Below are positions 13,213 through 25,777 of a DNA stretch of 64,000 nucleotides, in pieces. The DNA is from Moniliella sp. 'wahieum' (taxonomy: Eukaryota; Basidiomycota; Moniliellomycetes; Moniliellales; Moniliellaceae). Below the pieces are notes generated by a model. The model saw only the letters and a list, made by a program, of their open reading frames with translations. It had not been told where the DNA came from and searched no databases. Numbering within the stretch: the first letter of the stretch is position 1; the number at the start of each line of letters is the position of its first letter. The position numbers and the translations under genes were made by a program. The stretch is taken from the NCBI GenBank assembly GCA_003971905.1, contig RSEE01000045.1:310001-374000 (forward strand), read 5' to 3'.

Positions 13213-14940
13213 ATGGCCAAACGCAAGCAGCACACCAGCTCACACGCGAAAACGAGGGGATGAACAGGAAGACGCCCCGAGGTTACCGCCGCACCGGCCG
13301 TGCCCATCGAGCGGCGGCCAATGAAGGGGCTGCCCCGCCGCCTGGGTGGCGCCCGGCCGACACCGTCAGCGCCGTCTACGTTGGGCAGCGGAAGCTCTCG
13401 GTTCCCGCTGCGGCGCCTGCCTCCACCGGAGCTTCATCGAAGCCCATGTTTTCTTTGGTGGGGCCGGGACTGCTGCGCCCGCGCCCGCCACAGCCGCCCC
13501 TGCGTTCAACTTTTTCAAGCCTGCCGCCCCCTCTGTGCCCACCTCCACGACCACGCCTGTGCCCAGCGTGGGAGCACCCGTTCCTCCATCGGATCCGCTG
13601 CCTGCTGCGGAAGAGGACAGTGCAACGAGGCGCTCATCTTGTACTTTACCCAACTTCGTGGGCTCAACGCCAGTGTGTCCCGCGCCATCAAAAAGGCACT
13701 GGAGGACGACCCATTTGCCATCTCGGCCCGTACTCCAGTCCTACGCGGCTCACCGGGCCAAAGTTGAAGCAGAGAAACCCGTGCAAAAGCCTTTTCTGCT
13801 CCAGCCCTGCCTTCTGCTGCCCCTTCTGTATCTAAGCCTTCCTTTGCCTTCAACACATTTTCTACCCCTTCCCCGGCGGTTCCACTCCCAAAGCTCCTTC
13901 TCAGTCGCCTTCTTTGACATTTGCCCCGCTACCACGGCACCCAAGGCCACATTTACGTTTAAACCTGCCGAGCCTGTTGCTCCAGCCCCGAGCAAGGTCA
14001 GTGCCGACAGCGACAACCCCGTTGAAAAGGAGTCAACAAAGAGTACTACGCTCCCGCCACCGGAAGCCAAGAAGGCGCCTTCCGCTCCTACAGTGGCCCC
14101 TGGCACGTCGTTCACGTTTGGCGGTAAGTCGGTCGGGTTCTCTCCCTCTACGGGCAATGGTGGTGCCGCACCAGCAGGGGTGCCCAAATTTGATATTCCC
14201 AAGGAGGGGTTCAGCTTTGCTGGGGTTAAGGTGGCGCCCAAACTTCCTCCCCAGTTCATCCAGTACAGAGGCGAAAGACGATGAAGGGACAAAGAAAGAA
14301 AAGACGGAGCCCAAGACGTTCGCCTTCATCCCGCCCTCGGGGGAGAAGAAACCTGAACCAACGACAGCCAAGCCAGCCTTCACGTTTGCCTCGGCGGCGG
14401 CGGTGCCCCCCACATCAAGTGGGTCAACATTCAGCTTCAAACCGTCTAGTAGTGGGGAGAAACCGGTTTCTTCAGCTGGCTCATCGCTATTTGCCACGAC
14501 TGAGCAGGCAGCTCCGACCAAGGTCTCGTTTGGTACGGACGCGCCCCCGACCAGTCTGTTTTCCGATGCATCCAAGAAGCCTGCGCCTGCCTTCAGCTTC
14601 AAGGCGGCAGCGCCCACTAACGCCGAGGAGGAGACACGACCAAAAAGCCGGCGTCCGCCTTTAACTTTGGTTCGGGTGGTTCCGCGTTTGGATCGAGTGC
14701 ATTTGGCGGCTTTGGCTCGACCAGCACACCCGTTAAAGTGGGATTTGGGACGGCTGCGCCTGCCAACCCAGCCGCCAGCGGTTCGCCACCCGCCGTTGGG
14801 TTTGGGTTTGGCAACTCGCCTACGTCCAGCTTTGAAGGGGTGGCTAAGCCGGGCAAGTTCAACTTTAGTGCGGCCAAGGGAGGGGGCATCAAGTTTGGCG
14901 ATGCTACGACGACAAGAAGGGGGACAAGGACAACCAGTAG
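13213..14940 (+). CDS. NUP2: Nup2/NUP50-type FG nucleoporin
   Basis: This nuclear-basket nucleoporin helps release cargo from importin-alpha. The ATG at 13213 gives MAKRKQHTSSHAKTR, then DEQEDAPEVTAAPAV and IERRPMKGLPRR, matching the short importin-alpha-binding N-terminus of NUP50. The middle holds the family signature FTQLRGLNASVSRAIKKALE, then DDPFAISARTPVLQSYAAHR (13650-13770). FxFG/FG repeats follow: FTFKPAEP, FTFGGKSVGF, FTFASAA, FSFKPSS, FSFKAAA, FNFGSGGSAFGSSAFGGFG and GFGFGNS. The reading frame changes several times. In the frame carrying DDKKGDKDNQ the stop is TAG at 14938-14940. No C-terminal Ran-binding domain is visible before that stop, unlike budding-yeast Nup2. Confidence 0.88.
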
Positions 14941-15412
14941 AGTGCCTATTGGTGGTGGAATAATACTAATTTCTATCGTTGCCATCCAGTTGGTCAGACG
15001 GCACAGGCGAAAGGGGGTATCGAGACTCAGAATGAGATTGGGGGAGTGGAGAGGGGTGGCTGCGAGTTGATATAGATGTGTACGAGGTGTGTATTTCGGC
15101 AGATACGCGCGGGCGGCTGATTCAAACACAAGCTACAAAATGCCGACCAAATCCATGCAAGCTTGAGGGCTCGGTGTGTTAGCGGCTCCGACGTTCTTCT
15201 TGCCGCATCCCCGACCCCGGTGCCCTCCTCCTCCCGCCTTCCCCTTTATTCCGTGTCCCATTTGGGGGGCATTCGTCTTTCGGGTGCCTCCACCTCCTAC
15301 GAGGTCTATGTCATTGCCTCCACAATAGGCCCGGATGCCCAGTATCATGCAGCCCCACAGGAAAGTACCCACAAGACATGAGTTTGTGCAAAACGTTCCA
15401 ACAGCTACTACA

Positions 15413-18400
15413 TTAAAAGAAGCGATAGTGGCCCGCGCCAGTAGATGCCCCCGTCCCTGTCCTCGTGGGAAGCCCTCCTTCGTTACCCAGCTCGAGAGAC
15501 GAGGTTCTGGGTGACGCAACGCCATTAGCTTGTTTTTGTTCGAAAGTAGGAGCGTCAGAGGGCAGAGATGAAGGCGGAGGCAGATCGCCCAACCCCCACT
15601 CATGTGGCTGGAGCATGGGGAGGAAACTGGCACTGGTAATGCCCCCAAACTGAGGGACGCCCCGCCTCCTTCAAAGGCAGACGAGGAGGAAGGGAACAAA
15701 TTGACCGACCCCAGCGAATCCTGTACCATTTGGTTCCATGTTTGTAAGCCATACGGAGCCAGTTGCAGTCCCACCCCCGCATCATCGGCTAGGGCGTGCA
15801 AGTGAGTCGCCGCCGGAGGTATGTTCCCCCCGGCCATACCCATTTCGTAAAGCAAGGGGAGCGCAGTTTGCCCCATCTCGTCCACAAGTAGGCCCACACT
15901 TTGCTTGTTGTCCCTGCCACTCCCGTTCATCTCTCCTGGGGTGGCGTTGGCAGGCTCTACTACCCTGTGCTCTTCTCAGCCTCGAGGGGCACGGGTGGCT
16001 CAACGGACGTTTGCGCTGGGGGGGAAGAGAAGGGCGCTGAACCGAAGCGCGGGCGGGCTCTGGCTCGGCAGGCACATCAGTCAAATCCGACGCTGCACCG
16101 AGTTTTCGTCTTAACTTGTCAACAAGAGAATGAAGCACCCTGCCCAGCACAGCAGCAGCAGGAAGCGCAAGCTCAAGACGCCGGAGAGCGTCACAGGCCA
16201 ACGCAGCCTCACCGAGTAGCGCTGCTGGGGTTTCGGTGGTGGCAACGGAAGAAGTGGTATCGGCCGTTTTTGATTGCAAGGTCGCTTGCCCTTTGAAGAG
16301 AGAGAAGGTGGCGCCTCCAGGCTGTCAGCGCAAGGTACCCCCCCCGCGACTAGGAGCTGCTGCCATATTCGAGCAAATAAGGTGAGGCGGCGAGCGTGGC
16401 GGCAATGGTTGGAGCCGAACGGATAAGCGTCATTGAGGTCTTGCGACATTCTGTCAAGACGGTTTCCTCCTCCTCCAGCGTGGTTGCGGAGATGTTGACT
16501 TGCTCCTTGAGGCTCCGCGCATAGTCAACTGAGCCAGATAAGATTGACTGGATGAGTGACCGTTGCGTAAGAAGCATCGTTTGACGGTACTGTACGAAAT
16601 GAAAACACGTCAGTCAACCCCTCGGATACAACAAATTGGAAATAGCTCACCATGACTGAAGCAGCACATGACTGGAGAGCCAAGTAATGCCGTGTTGCAT
16701 CTCCAGTATCCTTGAAAGATGTGGCCACACTACTCGAATGACCTTTAGTCTCTGTCTTCTCTTGTACTCGCACTTGAGCTTGAGCATGCTTAAACTGATC
16801 CGGCACTGCGGCAACCAACGATGAAGAGCGCGTACATCATGGAGGGGAGGAATGGCCTCCATGCCATCCCCCTCCTCCCATTCCATGTCCGTTTCCGAAT
16901 TGGACCGTGACTCTTCGTCGTCTTCCCCCGAAACAGAAGAGATGGGCCGTTCCTCCTGGTCGCTGGTTGGCTGATCCGATGCATCATGCTGCGTCCTCCT
17001 GGATGAGGAATGAGATCGGTGTTTCTCCTTGAGCCGGCCCGGCGTTGTCGAACAAACGCGTTGCGAGCCACGCGACCCATCAATCGAGAGATCTTGACCA
17101 TCTCGTTAAACCTCCACCGATCCGAGGATGTAACTCTTCCCCTTGTCTGGGGGAGGGGAGATATTAGTTCCGACAGGTGGGATCAACGGTTCACGAGGGA
17201 ACTGTTGGTCCACACTTTCATCCGCAACTCCACATGGCCGTCCGAGGGAAACAGACAACAGGCGGTCCATCAGGTAGACGCACCACCAAGTCCGTCTCCG
17301 CAGTTCAGGTTCTAACACATCGCCTTTGCTCTGGCTGTGACTTGGTAAGGGTGACCTCAGGTCCAGATCACGATGTAATCCTAGATCTTGGGCCATGCGC
17401 ATGGCACGTCCCATGATGATCCAAGCACGAGCAGCGCAGTTGGATGAAACAAGGTAGTAAGCGCGCAGTCCTATGCAATGTACCATTGCTAGAGACGTTC
17501 GCCCGGCACTAAGCGTGTGGAGCGACAAGAGTTCACTTTGCACGAAGAAATGAAGCCCTGCTAAAGTACCATCAACCTTGCCCCTTGCGCCATCAACAAC
17601 AGGACCAGCAGCTGAGATTTCGTGTGTTGTAGGCAAGTCGTCCCCCGAGCTTGGGTCGACAGGTGTGCCTGCGCTAGAGAACGCCTGGGGAGAGGCGTCT
17701 GGTCGGCTTTTGGAGGAAGGTCGAGAGTCGTACGTTGATGAAGGTACGGGAGGACATACCCTCGGTTCCTGGGCACCTAGCACGCGTGACGCGCAGGCAA
17801 ACACCGCCAAGACGTTGGCAACCAGCATCGGGTCGTTTGCCAGTACGTCTTCTGGGGTCTTTCCCTCGTTGGCAGAGGGCCCCGCGCCATGGACAAAGAT
17901 GGCTTCGGCCTCTCGCCGAAGGGTATAGGGATCAAGAATGGGGAAAAGTGGATGAACAAAATTGATGTACGTGTCCCATAATCGATCGGCAAGCGATTTA
18001 GGCAAGTTTTTGAGATCAGACGCGGGCGTACCTTTCGCTTTCGCAGCATTGGAAAATGCCTCGGCCGCCGAGTTAAAATGCACGGCTGCCTGGGCCATGG
18101 GAGGAGACTCGTCCGGTCCTGCCGATCTGAGTTGGGGGCGGTGGGCAGGAGGTCGGATATGCAATGGGCTCAAGGCATAGAGCAAATAAGCATCGATCGC
18201 ATCAACATAGGCATCAGGATCCTCCGCCGGGGAACTCGACTTTCTCCTGAGTCCCGAGTTACTGCCAGAGGAGAGGCGATGGGTCAAAGGATCGAGCTAG
18301 CTCTACCACTCCCTTCTTCTCCTGGAACATCTGTGTCAAATGCGCCAGCACCAGTCAAGGCAGAGGCAGCGTCCATGACGAGCGTGACACTTGAGGAGGG

Positions 18401-19145
18401 TCCCAAGTACCGGGTATAAGTGTGACCCGAATCGAACTGGAGACGGCCAGAGGATGGCGCATCCCAGTATTGTGGTTTGTCCGGCACAGGCGGAGCAGGT
18501 GTGACGCTCTGGCTCTCGCTCGTGTCGCCTCGTGGAGGCTTCCTGGCGGTAGTCGGCTGAGCCGATGATGGAGGGGGAGCACTGAAGTTGATGTGTGAGA
18601 GGAATCTGCTAGCAACCCCAGCTCACGCGCCTTGGACATAGCAGACGCGCTCAAAGTCGGAGCCAAAACGGCAACAAACTGTTCCATCCGCGCCAAACGG
18701 GACTCAAGAGTCTCTACATAACGGCGCGAATAGGCAGCTTTGTCTTCCATCTCGGCATACGTGCAAACCGAAATAGCGTTGATACGAGCCACTTCAGGGT
18801 CGTTTCCGCCAGGCGCATTCATAGCAGCAACAAGGCAGCGATGGCAAGGGGATTTGCCGTCACTATCACATTTGGCCTTCTTGCGGCGGCAAGGCAAGCA
18901 AGCACGGCCGACCTTGCTGCGTTTGCGCTTGGCGCCGGCAGAAGGTCCAGCATCCGGATCGGCAAGCCCTCGCTGTCATCATCATCGTCAGCTTGGAAAG
19001 ACTGAGAAGGCGGGAGCGATGAGCGGGGCGGGTGCACACTCCCCCCACGGCCCTGCCCGCGACCGCGACCGCGCCGCGAGGGTGCAGATGGAAGGTGCGG
19101 ACGTGGGGGTGCCTGGGGGGGAAGGCGACTCGAAGATGCCGGCAT
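15413..19145 (-). CDS. Zn2Cys6 fungal transcription factor with Fungal_trans domain
   Basis: The ATG at 19145 starts a basic and then acidic N-terminus (QADDDDDSEG). KRKRSKVGRACLPCRRKKAK and CDSDGKSPCHRC follow at 18850-18960, the Gal4-type zinc cluster, with the linker/dimerisation stretch YVETLESRLARMEQFVAVL. RYLGPSSSVTLVMDAASAL precedes the fungal-specific regulatory domain at 17106-18287: SLADRLWDTYINFVHPLFPI, ARAWIIMGRAMRMAQDLGLH and ELRRRTWWCVYLMDRLLSVS. The C-terminal third is less conserved (TQRSLIQSILSGSVDYARSL; KLRRKLGAASDLTDVP) and ends in TGAGHYRFF with TAA at 15413-15415. An intron at about 16590-16652 has GTGAGC, TGACTGAC and TACAG. Frame breaks occur near 18940, 18490, 18290, 17100, 16800 and 15620. 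The regulated genes are unknown. Confidence 0.9.
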
Positions 19146-20323
19146 AGAAGTACGGCGCCGGGCGCACGTCGATGCGTTGGCCGGCGGGCGGCGGAGCGGG
19201 GGCGATGGGGGCAATGGGGGTGGTGGGGAGGGAGCAGAGGAGGGGGGCAGGGCGGTTGGTTATCGAGTGACTAGGGACTAGTGACTAGTGATACTGCAGG
19301 CTGAGTGGCTGAGCCCAGCCGGATTGAAATGTTTGTTTATCCTCCGGCCGGACCCTTACCCGCTTTCGCCGTGTCAGCCTCTTGGCTGCTCTGAATCTGG
19401 CTGGCGTCGCGTTAGTAGTGGACAGTACCACGGCCGTCAGCAGCACCGCCGCCCCTGCGCTCGGTATCAGGTCGCTGTAGTGGGGGGCTTCGGCTGCCCC
19501 TCGGCACCGTCTTCACTGGCTCGCTATCGCTCGTTTTCCGCCACCAATCATGTGGTGCGTGCATTGAATGGTGGCGATCATATTACCACACCGTTGCAAA
19601 CAACCCTCTCTCGTCGAAGGCACTGCGGCGCAACAGAGAGAGGTATATATCTCTCTCGCTCTCGAATGTGCACAGGGGTTGTACGTTCTTGTCCCCACGG
19701 CATCGGGCCCGGCTTCCAGCGCTTCCATGGCGCTCAAGCAAGGCTCAACGTCTAACGTATAGTATACAAGGGACAACAATGCCCTACTGGTGGGGGGACT
19801 GAGGAGCGTGTGTATTCTATCAGTGTAAAAAATGAGTACGACTGATACTAATCCCATTGGCCATTACGGCTATCGCCAATAACACCGCTCAGTATAGCTA
19901 CAGTTCTTCGTCGGCAGTCAAGGTTCAGCCTGGGGGATGCCTGCTTTGGATTGGAATCAAGATATGAATACGTTGAGTACTACTCAGACTGAGGTTTCAT
20001 ATACATGTACATGACAAGGACTTTGCTTTTCTTTGCTTTGCTCCAAGTAGTAGAGAGAAGAAAAAGAGAAGAGAAAAGTGTATAATTCAGATACTAGGTA
20101 CACCACAATATATAGCGTGAAAGAAAGAAATATTGTACACAACAAAGGGAGAGGGAGAGGGCGGGGAGGGTTCTTCGTTTCTCCTCGAAACTTGATGGAG
20201 GACGGAGAACCGATACTGCGTAACTGCGTAATGCATATAACAATGCTGAACGACGGGGGTACGACGGACACGATGGGTACGATGGGGAGGATGGGTAGGG
20301 GCTCGAAAGGGAAAGAAAATGGA
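19146..20323. other. intergenic region between transcription factor start and RING gene end
   Basis: No gene was recognised. It holds an ACTAGTGAC patch at 19267-19288 and an A/G-rich stretch at 20040-20170 that probably belongs to the 3' untranslated region of the RING gene. Confidence 0.5.
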
Positions 20324-22256
20324 TCATCTCGTTGCCGGAGCGAGAGATAAGAGCGCCGAGCGGAGTGCGGCATACAGGGCAGGTATACTTGGTGCGCATC
20401 CTGCGTCCCGCTTGAGCTTCCGCCTGGCGCGCAGCGGCCGTCGACGCACGCAAGGCAATCGCACACGCACGACAGAGACTGTGCGTACACGGTAAGAGAA
20501 GTGTGGTGGACGTTCCCAGAGACAGATCAGGCATTCGCCCTCGGAAGGTGGGTGGGTACTGGGAGCAAGTACCATGGGTGCAGAAAAGCGACTGGTCGTA
20601 CCACCTTCCTCTTCATCTTCCTCCTCCTCGTGGAACGCCGGAGACGTAGCAGCGGACGCTTGCACAGTCGCTGCGGGCGGTAAGGTGCTCAGTCCATACA
20701 GCTCCTTGAGTTGGAACCGATGGTCGTGCACCTCCACCTCCTGTTTCTCCACCCACAGCGACCAGAGTCGCTGGCCACCTCGAGCTTCGACCGAGTGCAG
20801 GCGCAGGTAAGTCGTTTGTAAGTTGACTGGCCGGAGGGGGTGCCCTGTTCATCGTGTTAGCCGAACCCGTCCTATCCAAGTAAAAGGGGTGGGAGATGGG
20901 GGAGGGAGAGAGGGGCATACTGTACATACCGTCTTCACCCAGTGCTTCGACCACAATCACCATCTTGAGGGTTTCCCTGGTGGCTTTTTCGTACTTGGCT
21001 CGCTCCGCAGGGAGCAAGGAAGGTTCATCTCCCTTTCGCAGCGACGGTCCCATGGAGTGGACATTGGATTCTTTTGCAAAGGGAGGACCGGTTCAAATTC
21101 AAGTGGGGTGGGAGAGTGGTGGCCTGGAAGCTTCTGGTCCTCATCCTCCTCAGCCTTGGCCATGGGATCCGTCTTGCTTTCCTTGGTTTAGAGGGGTCGC
21201 AGGTGGGGCATACAGATCCAGGTGAAGTGCAAGGGGGAGAAGAACACGACGTTCAAACCCTCGAGACGCACGATCGGAAATACATGGTACCCCAACACAT
21301 GTTCCGCTGGCTTCCCCAGCTGGGCAAACCAACCTCGATCGGTAGCGGATGATACGGGAGACCAAGTGCCGTGCTTACGCGAAGCACGGACAAACATTGA
21401 TGCTCGCCCACGGAGCGGCCGAGTCGATGTCCAAAGCAAGGAAATGGGTAGGTGGCGGACCATGGTAACCCAATTGATCCTCCATCGTCGTCTGGCTAGC
21501 GGGACGGAGCAAAAGACTGTTCCGTTTGACATTGACATAGGACTGCAACGATGTGACTAACATCGGTTCTCCCATGCCGTCCGGCTCAGCCTCCTTCCCC
21601 TTCCGACTTTTCTTCTCGTTCCCGTCGGACAACGCGGGGTGCGCCATCGCCTGCGATCGGTCCATCCAGGACAACACGTATCGTACCGGACACCCTGTAA
21701 GTCTTCAGAAGGCAACGGGGGCGACGTCTCTTGTAGCGTAGCGTCTCCAAAGCCCAATCCGCTGATTGCTGTGAATCGAGGGACACTGTCCTGGTCTGTA
21801 GGCGCGCTGGGAGCCAAACCAGCCCCAAAGGCCGACACCAACGGGCCAAAGAGCGCAGCCCGGTCATCCTGCTCTTTTTGATCTGACGCCTGTGCCGCGC
21901 AGCTTGACGTGCTTGGCGTGCAAGGTCATCGGGTGGAACGGGACCCGGCATGGTCGACGAAGGGACTGGGAAGGCGCCCCGATTGGGCCCTGGTCGCTGT
22001 AGGCGACCCGGCTCGCGGACAAGCGACCCCATCCCTTCGTCCGGCTCGAGCGGCAGCGTAGCAACCGGGGGAAAAGCAAAAGACCGCACGCCTCGCTCAA
22101 GGGCTCGGCGTTCTTGTACCTCCTGGCATGGGGGAGGAAGAGCGGGACTGGCGGGGAAGCGTCGCCAGTGGCCGCTTGAGCCTCCACGTCGCCGGCGGCT
22201 CTCATCTCCATCTCAGCTTGTTGAGAGGGGGGCTGACGACGGAAAAGGGAGAACAT
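20324..22256 (-). CDS. mahogunin/LOG2-type RING-finger E3 ubiquitin ligase
   Basis: The gene reads leftwards from the ATG at 22256 (MFSLFRRQPPSQQAE). After a disordered stretch of about 200 residues it shows the MGRN1/RNF157 core: LQSYVNVKRNSLLLRP near 21530-21570, SLLPAERAKYEKATRETLKM and VIVVEALGEDG near 20930-21030, then WVEKQEVEVHDHRFQLKELY and GL near 20690-20760, which matches the conserved segment just before the RING. The C3HC4 RING follows in two frames: SEGECLICL near 20530, then TLLLPCTHSLCRACAIALR and KYTCPVCRTPLGALISRS near 20360-20510. MGRN1-type proteins end soon after the RING, so the stop lies near 20324, though a frame running to 20094 is possible. An intron is likely near 20800-20940. 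Frame breaks lie near 20520, 21170 and 21590. Substrates are unknown. Confidence 0.82.
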
Positions 22257-23085
22257 CAGTGCGGGTTTGCCTGGGGGGGGGGTATATGGGGACGGGTCAG
22301 GAATGCGGTGGTGTTGGGCAATGCGATGGTAATGGGCGACCTGGGCTGCAGTTCGTCCTCGGTGAGAGAAGGCCGGTGGCGGCGAATGTGATTTTGGATT
22401 GCATCAGGTTCTGGTGGTTATCGATTATCACCTGCTAATGCGCTGATAAAGTCATCGATAAAGCGATGAGCGTTGATCGATGAGCGATCGCAGTGATCGA
22501 TGATCGGGCGAGCGATCGCGTATGGCATGCTATCAAGTTTCTCTCAGCCTCTGCTGGGAGGTCGACAGCCGATAGGAGCGCTGCCAGGAACTCTGCCCTC
22601 TTCCGCCCACCTCTGTCCTGGTGCCTGCCCTGGTCTTGCGATTGAGTAAGCCCCAGGTGCACGTGCCAGGCCTGCCGGGCCTCAGGCTGACCTCAGGCTG
22701 GCATATTGGATGTGACCGGCGGATGCCGATGCCAAGCGAAACGGTCAAGCAAGAGCTGTAATAGGTCAATAGGTCAGATTGCTGGTGAGCGATAGAAGAG
22801 AGCAGCGGAGAGGAGGAGGGAGTGGAAGAGAGGGAAGACTAAGCTACGACTGCCGAAGCTTCGGGGAGGAGACACGTCGGACTGCAAAACTTTCGCCCGC
22901 GGAGGGACCCATAGCGGAGGGCGGATTAGGGTGGAAGCGCCAGAATCCGGCTATGCTCTTGGCACACTGCACTAGTGTTCCAACAATATACCGCAAGCAT
23001 CTCCAGGGCTATCCAACAAGTCACAAGTCTACGACGACTGGGAAAAGAGAGTAGGAAAAGATGCAGATGGAATATACGTGCCTCC
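22257..23085. other. intergenic region with ATCGAT-rich low complexity
   Basis: No gene was recognised. Positions 22440-22520 are a dense run of ATCGAT, GCGATGA and GATCGATGA words. The 22780-23050 segment is purine-rich and probably lies 3' of the JmjC gene. Confidence 0.5.
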
Positions 23086-25137
23086 CTACCATGGCATCTC
23101 CTCCAGCGCCTCCTCGGCGGCCAAGGAAGCGAGACACGTCGCCGTCTCTTCCGGCGCCGGCGTCGGCGTTGGCGTGTGGCGATGGACATGAACGGCGCCC
23201 GAGGCGAGCGCGGCAGTGCGCGATTTGGACGACTTGGATTCGTGCAGGGCGCGTTCCAACAGGTCGGGATCAAATGCACGAAGTCGCTCACAAAAGCGAT
23301 CAAAGATTGTGGGTGCGCTCCACGTCTCATTTCCTTCCGCTTCAGTGTCTGGATCCAGACCATCATGGTCCTCGCACCCTTTGAACCCCGAAAGTTGGTC
23401 CCAGCGGGTAGCCATGAACCGTAGCACCGAAGCCAGCACCGGCCCGGCCGAGACAAAGTTCTGCGTTAGCGCCACACTCTTTCCAGGTTGATCACGATGT
23501 GCCACCAGCCACTGGGGACGTAGACCGTTTCGCCTCGCCCGCAAACGGCCTCTAACAGCGTGCCATCGCCGCCCATGCTACGCGGGCCATGGAGACGCTT
23601 GGTCTCGTCGTAAAACCCATGTACCCACTCAGCAATCGACAAGGGTGCAGTCACCTCCGCCTCGTCTTCCGTCACGTACACTCCGGGGGGAGGGCGGTCG
23701 GGCGGGAGCATCAACCACAGTTTGCTCCCGTCCAAGACGGTGTTCCAAGCGGAGGTCATGTTGGGATCCTTGTGCCAACCGCTCCCACTCCGACGCGGAC
23801 CAGCAATGATCCAGCGAAAGTCGGGACGGTACCCGCCCAAGAGGCGGAACAAGTCCGCCTTGGTTTCACTCCGCGCTAGGTCCTCTCCCACCGCCGAAAG
23901 GGGAGGGGGCAATACGCCCGCAGGCACCGAGCCCAGGTACGCCGGCACACGCCAGTTGCGCTGGGCCTTGGGGTGGGTGGCAAATGTAGCGTCAAAGAGG
24001 TACATGGGCGATTCGTCTGCCACGTTAAGGGGATCCCACCAGGCAGCATCTTGCTCTGGCAGTTCCGCGTCGTCGGTATAGACCCGATCAAAGGCGCCTG
24101 AGGAACGAGCATAGTCACGGTACACGGCAGAGAGCACGAGAAACTCTCAGCTGCAAAAAGTGGCTGATGGCCCTCCGAGTCGGTACCAAACTCTTCGCCA
24201 GGCGATCCAAGGTCCACGTCATACACTCGTATTCTCCGTTGAGCCCGGCGCCAGTCGGATCCTGTACCCCCGATGTGTCAATGATGGCTGGTGTGTTGGT
24301 GAGACAGTAGGAAGTGAAAAACTCCTCGGCTGTCAACGCGGTTGCAGCGAGTACCCCCTCGCCCCGCACGCCGGGGGGATCCCCTGCCGCGCGCATGGAT
24401 ATGCGCTGGATGGGCGTATGAGCAAGCCGGCGCTGCAGGAGCTTGCTGCGGCACGCCCGGGCAGGCTGGCCATCGGTGTACTGAGACACATACGGAAACC
24501 ATTGTGCGAAGGAGAGGGTGGAGAGGTTGAAAGGCTCGTACAATTGGTCCGAGTAGTAATGCCAGCTGGGAAGACGGTCTTGTGACAGCTGCAGTGCGGT
24601 CTGCCGCGGCCGAAGAAGAAATCGGTCCACCGCCGCAGGCTCATTGGCAAGCACAAACTGGCCCACGTAGGACGCACGCCAGCCTTCCCAGCCAGGCGCG
24701 GAGGAGCGAACGGCTAGGACCATCCAGGGGATTGGTGTGCTGTCCTGGCGTAATGGCAGCAGCCCACGTGAAGAGTTCCTTCCACATACGCGGTTGAGCA
24801 AGGAGCACCGCACCCACCCGGCTCACCTGTGCCAGGCGAGCAAGGCACACCGCCGCCCCGGTCGCTGGGTCAGAAGGATGGGACAGCTTTCCGGCAAACT
24901 GGGCGATACGGGGCAGGAGTTCCACCAAGGCCTCGTCGGTAAGCCGGCTCAATGCGCCCAAGCCGGCAGCCCGACGCTGGGTGGTCTGCGAGCGGGCAGA
25001 CCCAAGGCATTGCCGAGCGGGCGGATGCGAAGCGGATGCGGGCGGCGAGCGGGTGCAGCGGGGGGCTGGGTGCGCGCGCGTTTGGACGGCGGGCCCGGCT
25101 GGAGACTGGGCTCAGTGTCAGCGGTGGATATGGGCAT
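23086..25137 (-). CDS. F-box plus JmjC-domain oxygenase (JMJD6-like)
   Basis: This is a 2-oxoglutarate/Fe(II) oxygenase fused to an F-box. The ATG at 25137 gives a basic N-terminus (PPSKRARTQPPAAPA; HPLRIRPLGNAL). It is followed by an F-box-like LSRLTDEALVELLP..LARLAQVSRVGAVLL..RMWKELF (24780-24950) and WEGWRASYVGQFVLANEP. The JmjC part includes LTAEEFFTSYCLTNTPAIID near 24290-24340, FRWIIAGPRRSGSGWHKDPN near 23770-23820 with the HxD iron ligands (His-Lys-Asp), TVLDGSKLWLMLPPDRP, and VYVPSGWWHIVINLE near 23490-23520 with the distal iron His. All three metal ligands are present. The tail continues as SVALTQNFVSAGPVLASVLR and ends at TAG 23086-23088. Frame breaks occur near 24970, 24740, 24130 and 23480. 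It could act on histones or splicing/translation proteins; the substrate is not readable. Confidence 0.9.
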
Positions 25138-25777
25138 GGAAGACGGACAGGGCTGAGAAAACGGAGAGAGAAGAGTGTGGTGGCAAGACTATGTATGTGC
25201 GCGGCTGTGTCGACTGCGTCCAGAGCATGCCCAGGCGCCTGGCCAGCCCAGCCGAATTTTTTTGTTCGCCCGGGAGGATGGCCTGATTAAATGGGCGGGG
25301 CGATCGGTGCATCGTACGCATCAGCCATTGGGCTGGTCACGGGTGGGCGTGGTGTGGCCTGCTGCTGGGGAAGACGGTGCTGTTGAACGTTCAACCGGCC
25401 GTGTGGGTGCACGTACAGTACCCAACTGAGTCTCAGACCGACGTGTTGACAGGAGACAGGGGGCGAGGGCGGCGAGAGTGGCGCGGTGCGGCTCAGGAGG
25501 CCACGCGCTGTTGCCGCCAGCTGCCACGCAGTTAAAGTACGGCGGTGCGCGCAGCTGCTGCGCGGCAGATGCTGCCCCAGTGCGGCGCCAGTGCTGAACC
25601 CCTGCCCACGGTGCTCCTGTCTTTATAGCCGCTACCAACGGGGGTTATTTGTCTGCCCCACCTACACCACCCAGCGCCCCTCCTCACCTCCACCTCCACC
25701 TCTGCCCCCGCCCTCGCCCTCGCCCCCGCCCTTGGCCTGCCACACCACCCTCTCTCCGCCCAACGCACATCCGTCGG

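Noticed and set aside
19984-20534. Long leftward frames past the RING domain as part of the E3 ligase
   Set aside because: Beyond CPVCRTPLGALISRS the frames become Ser/Pro/Leu low complexity read from an A/G-rich untranslated region, whereas mahogunin-type proteins end close to the RING.
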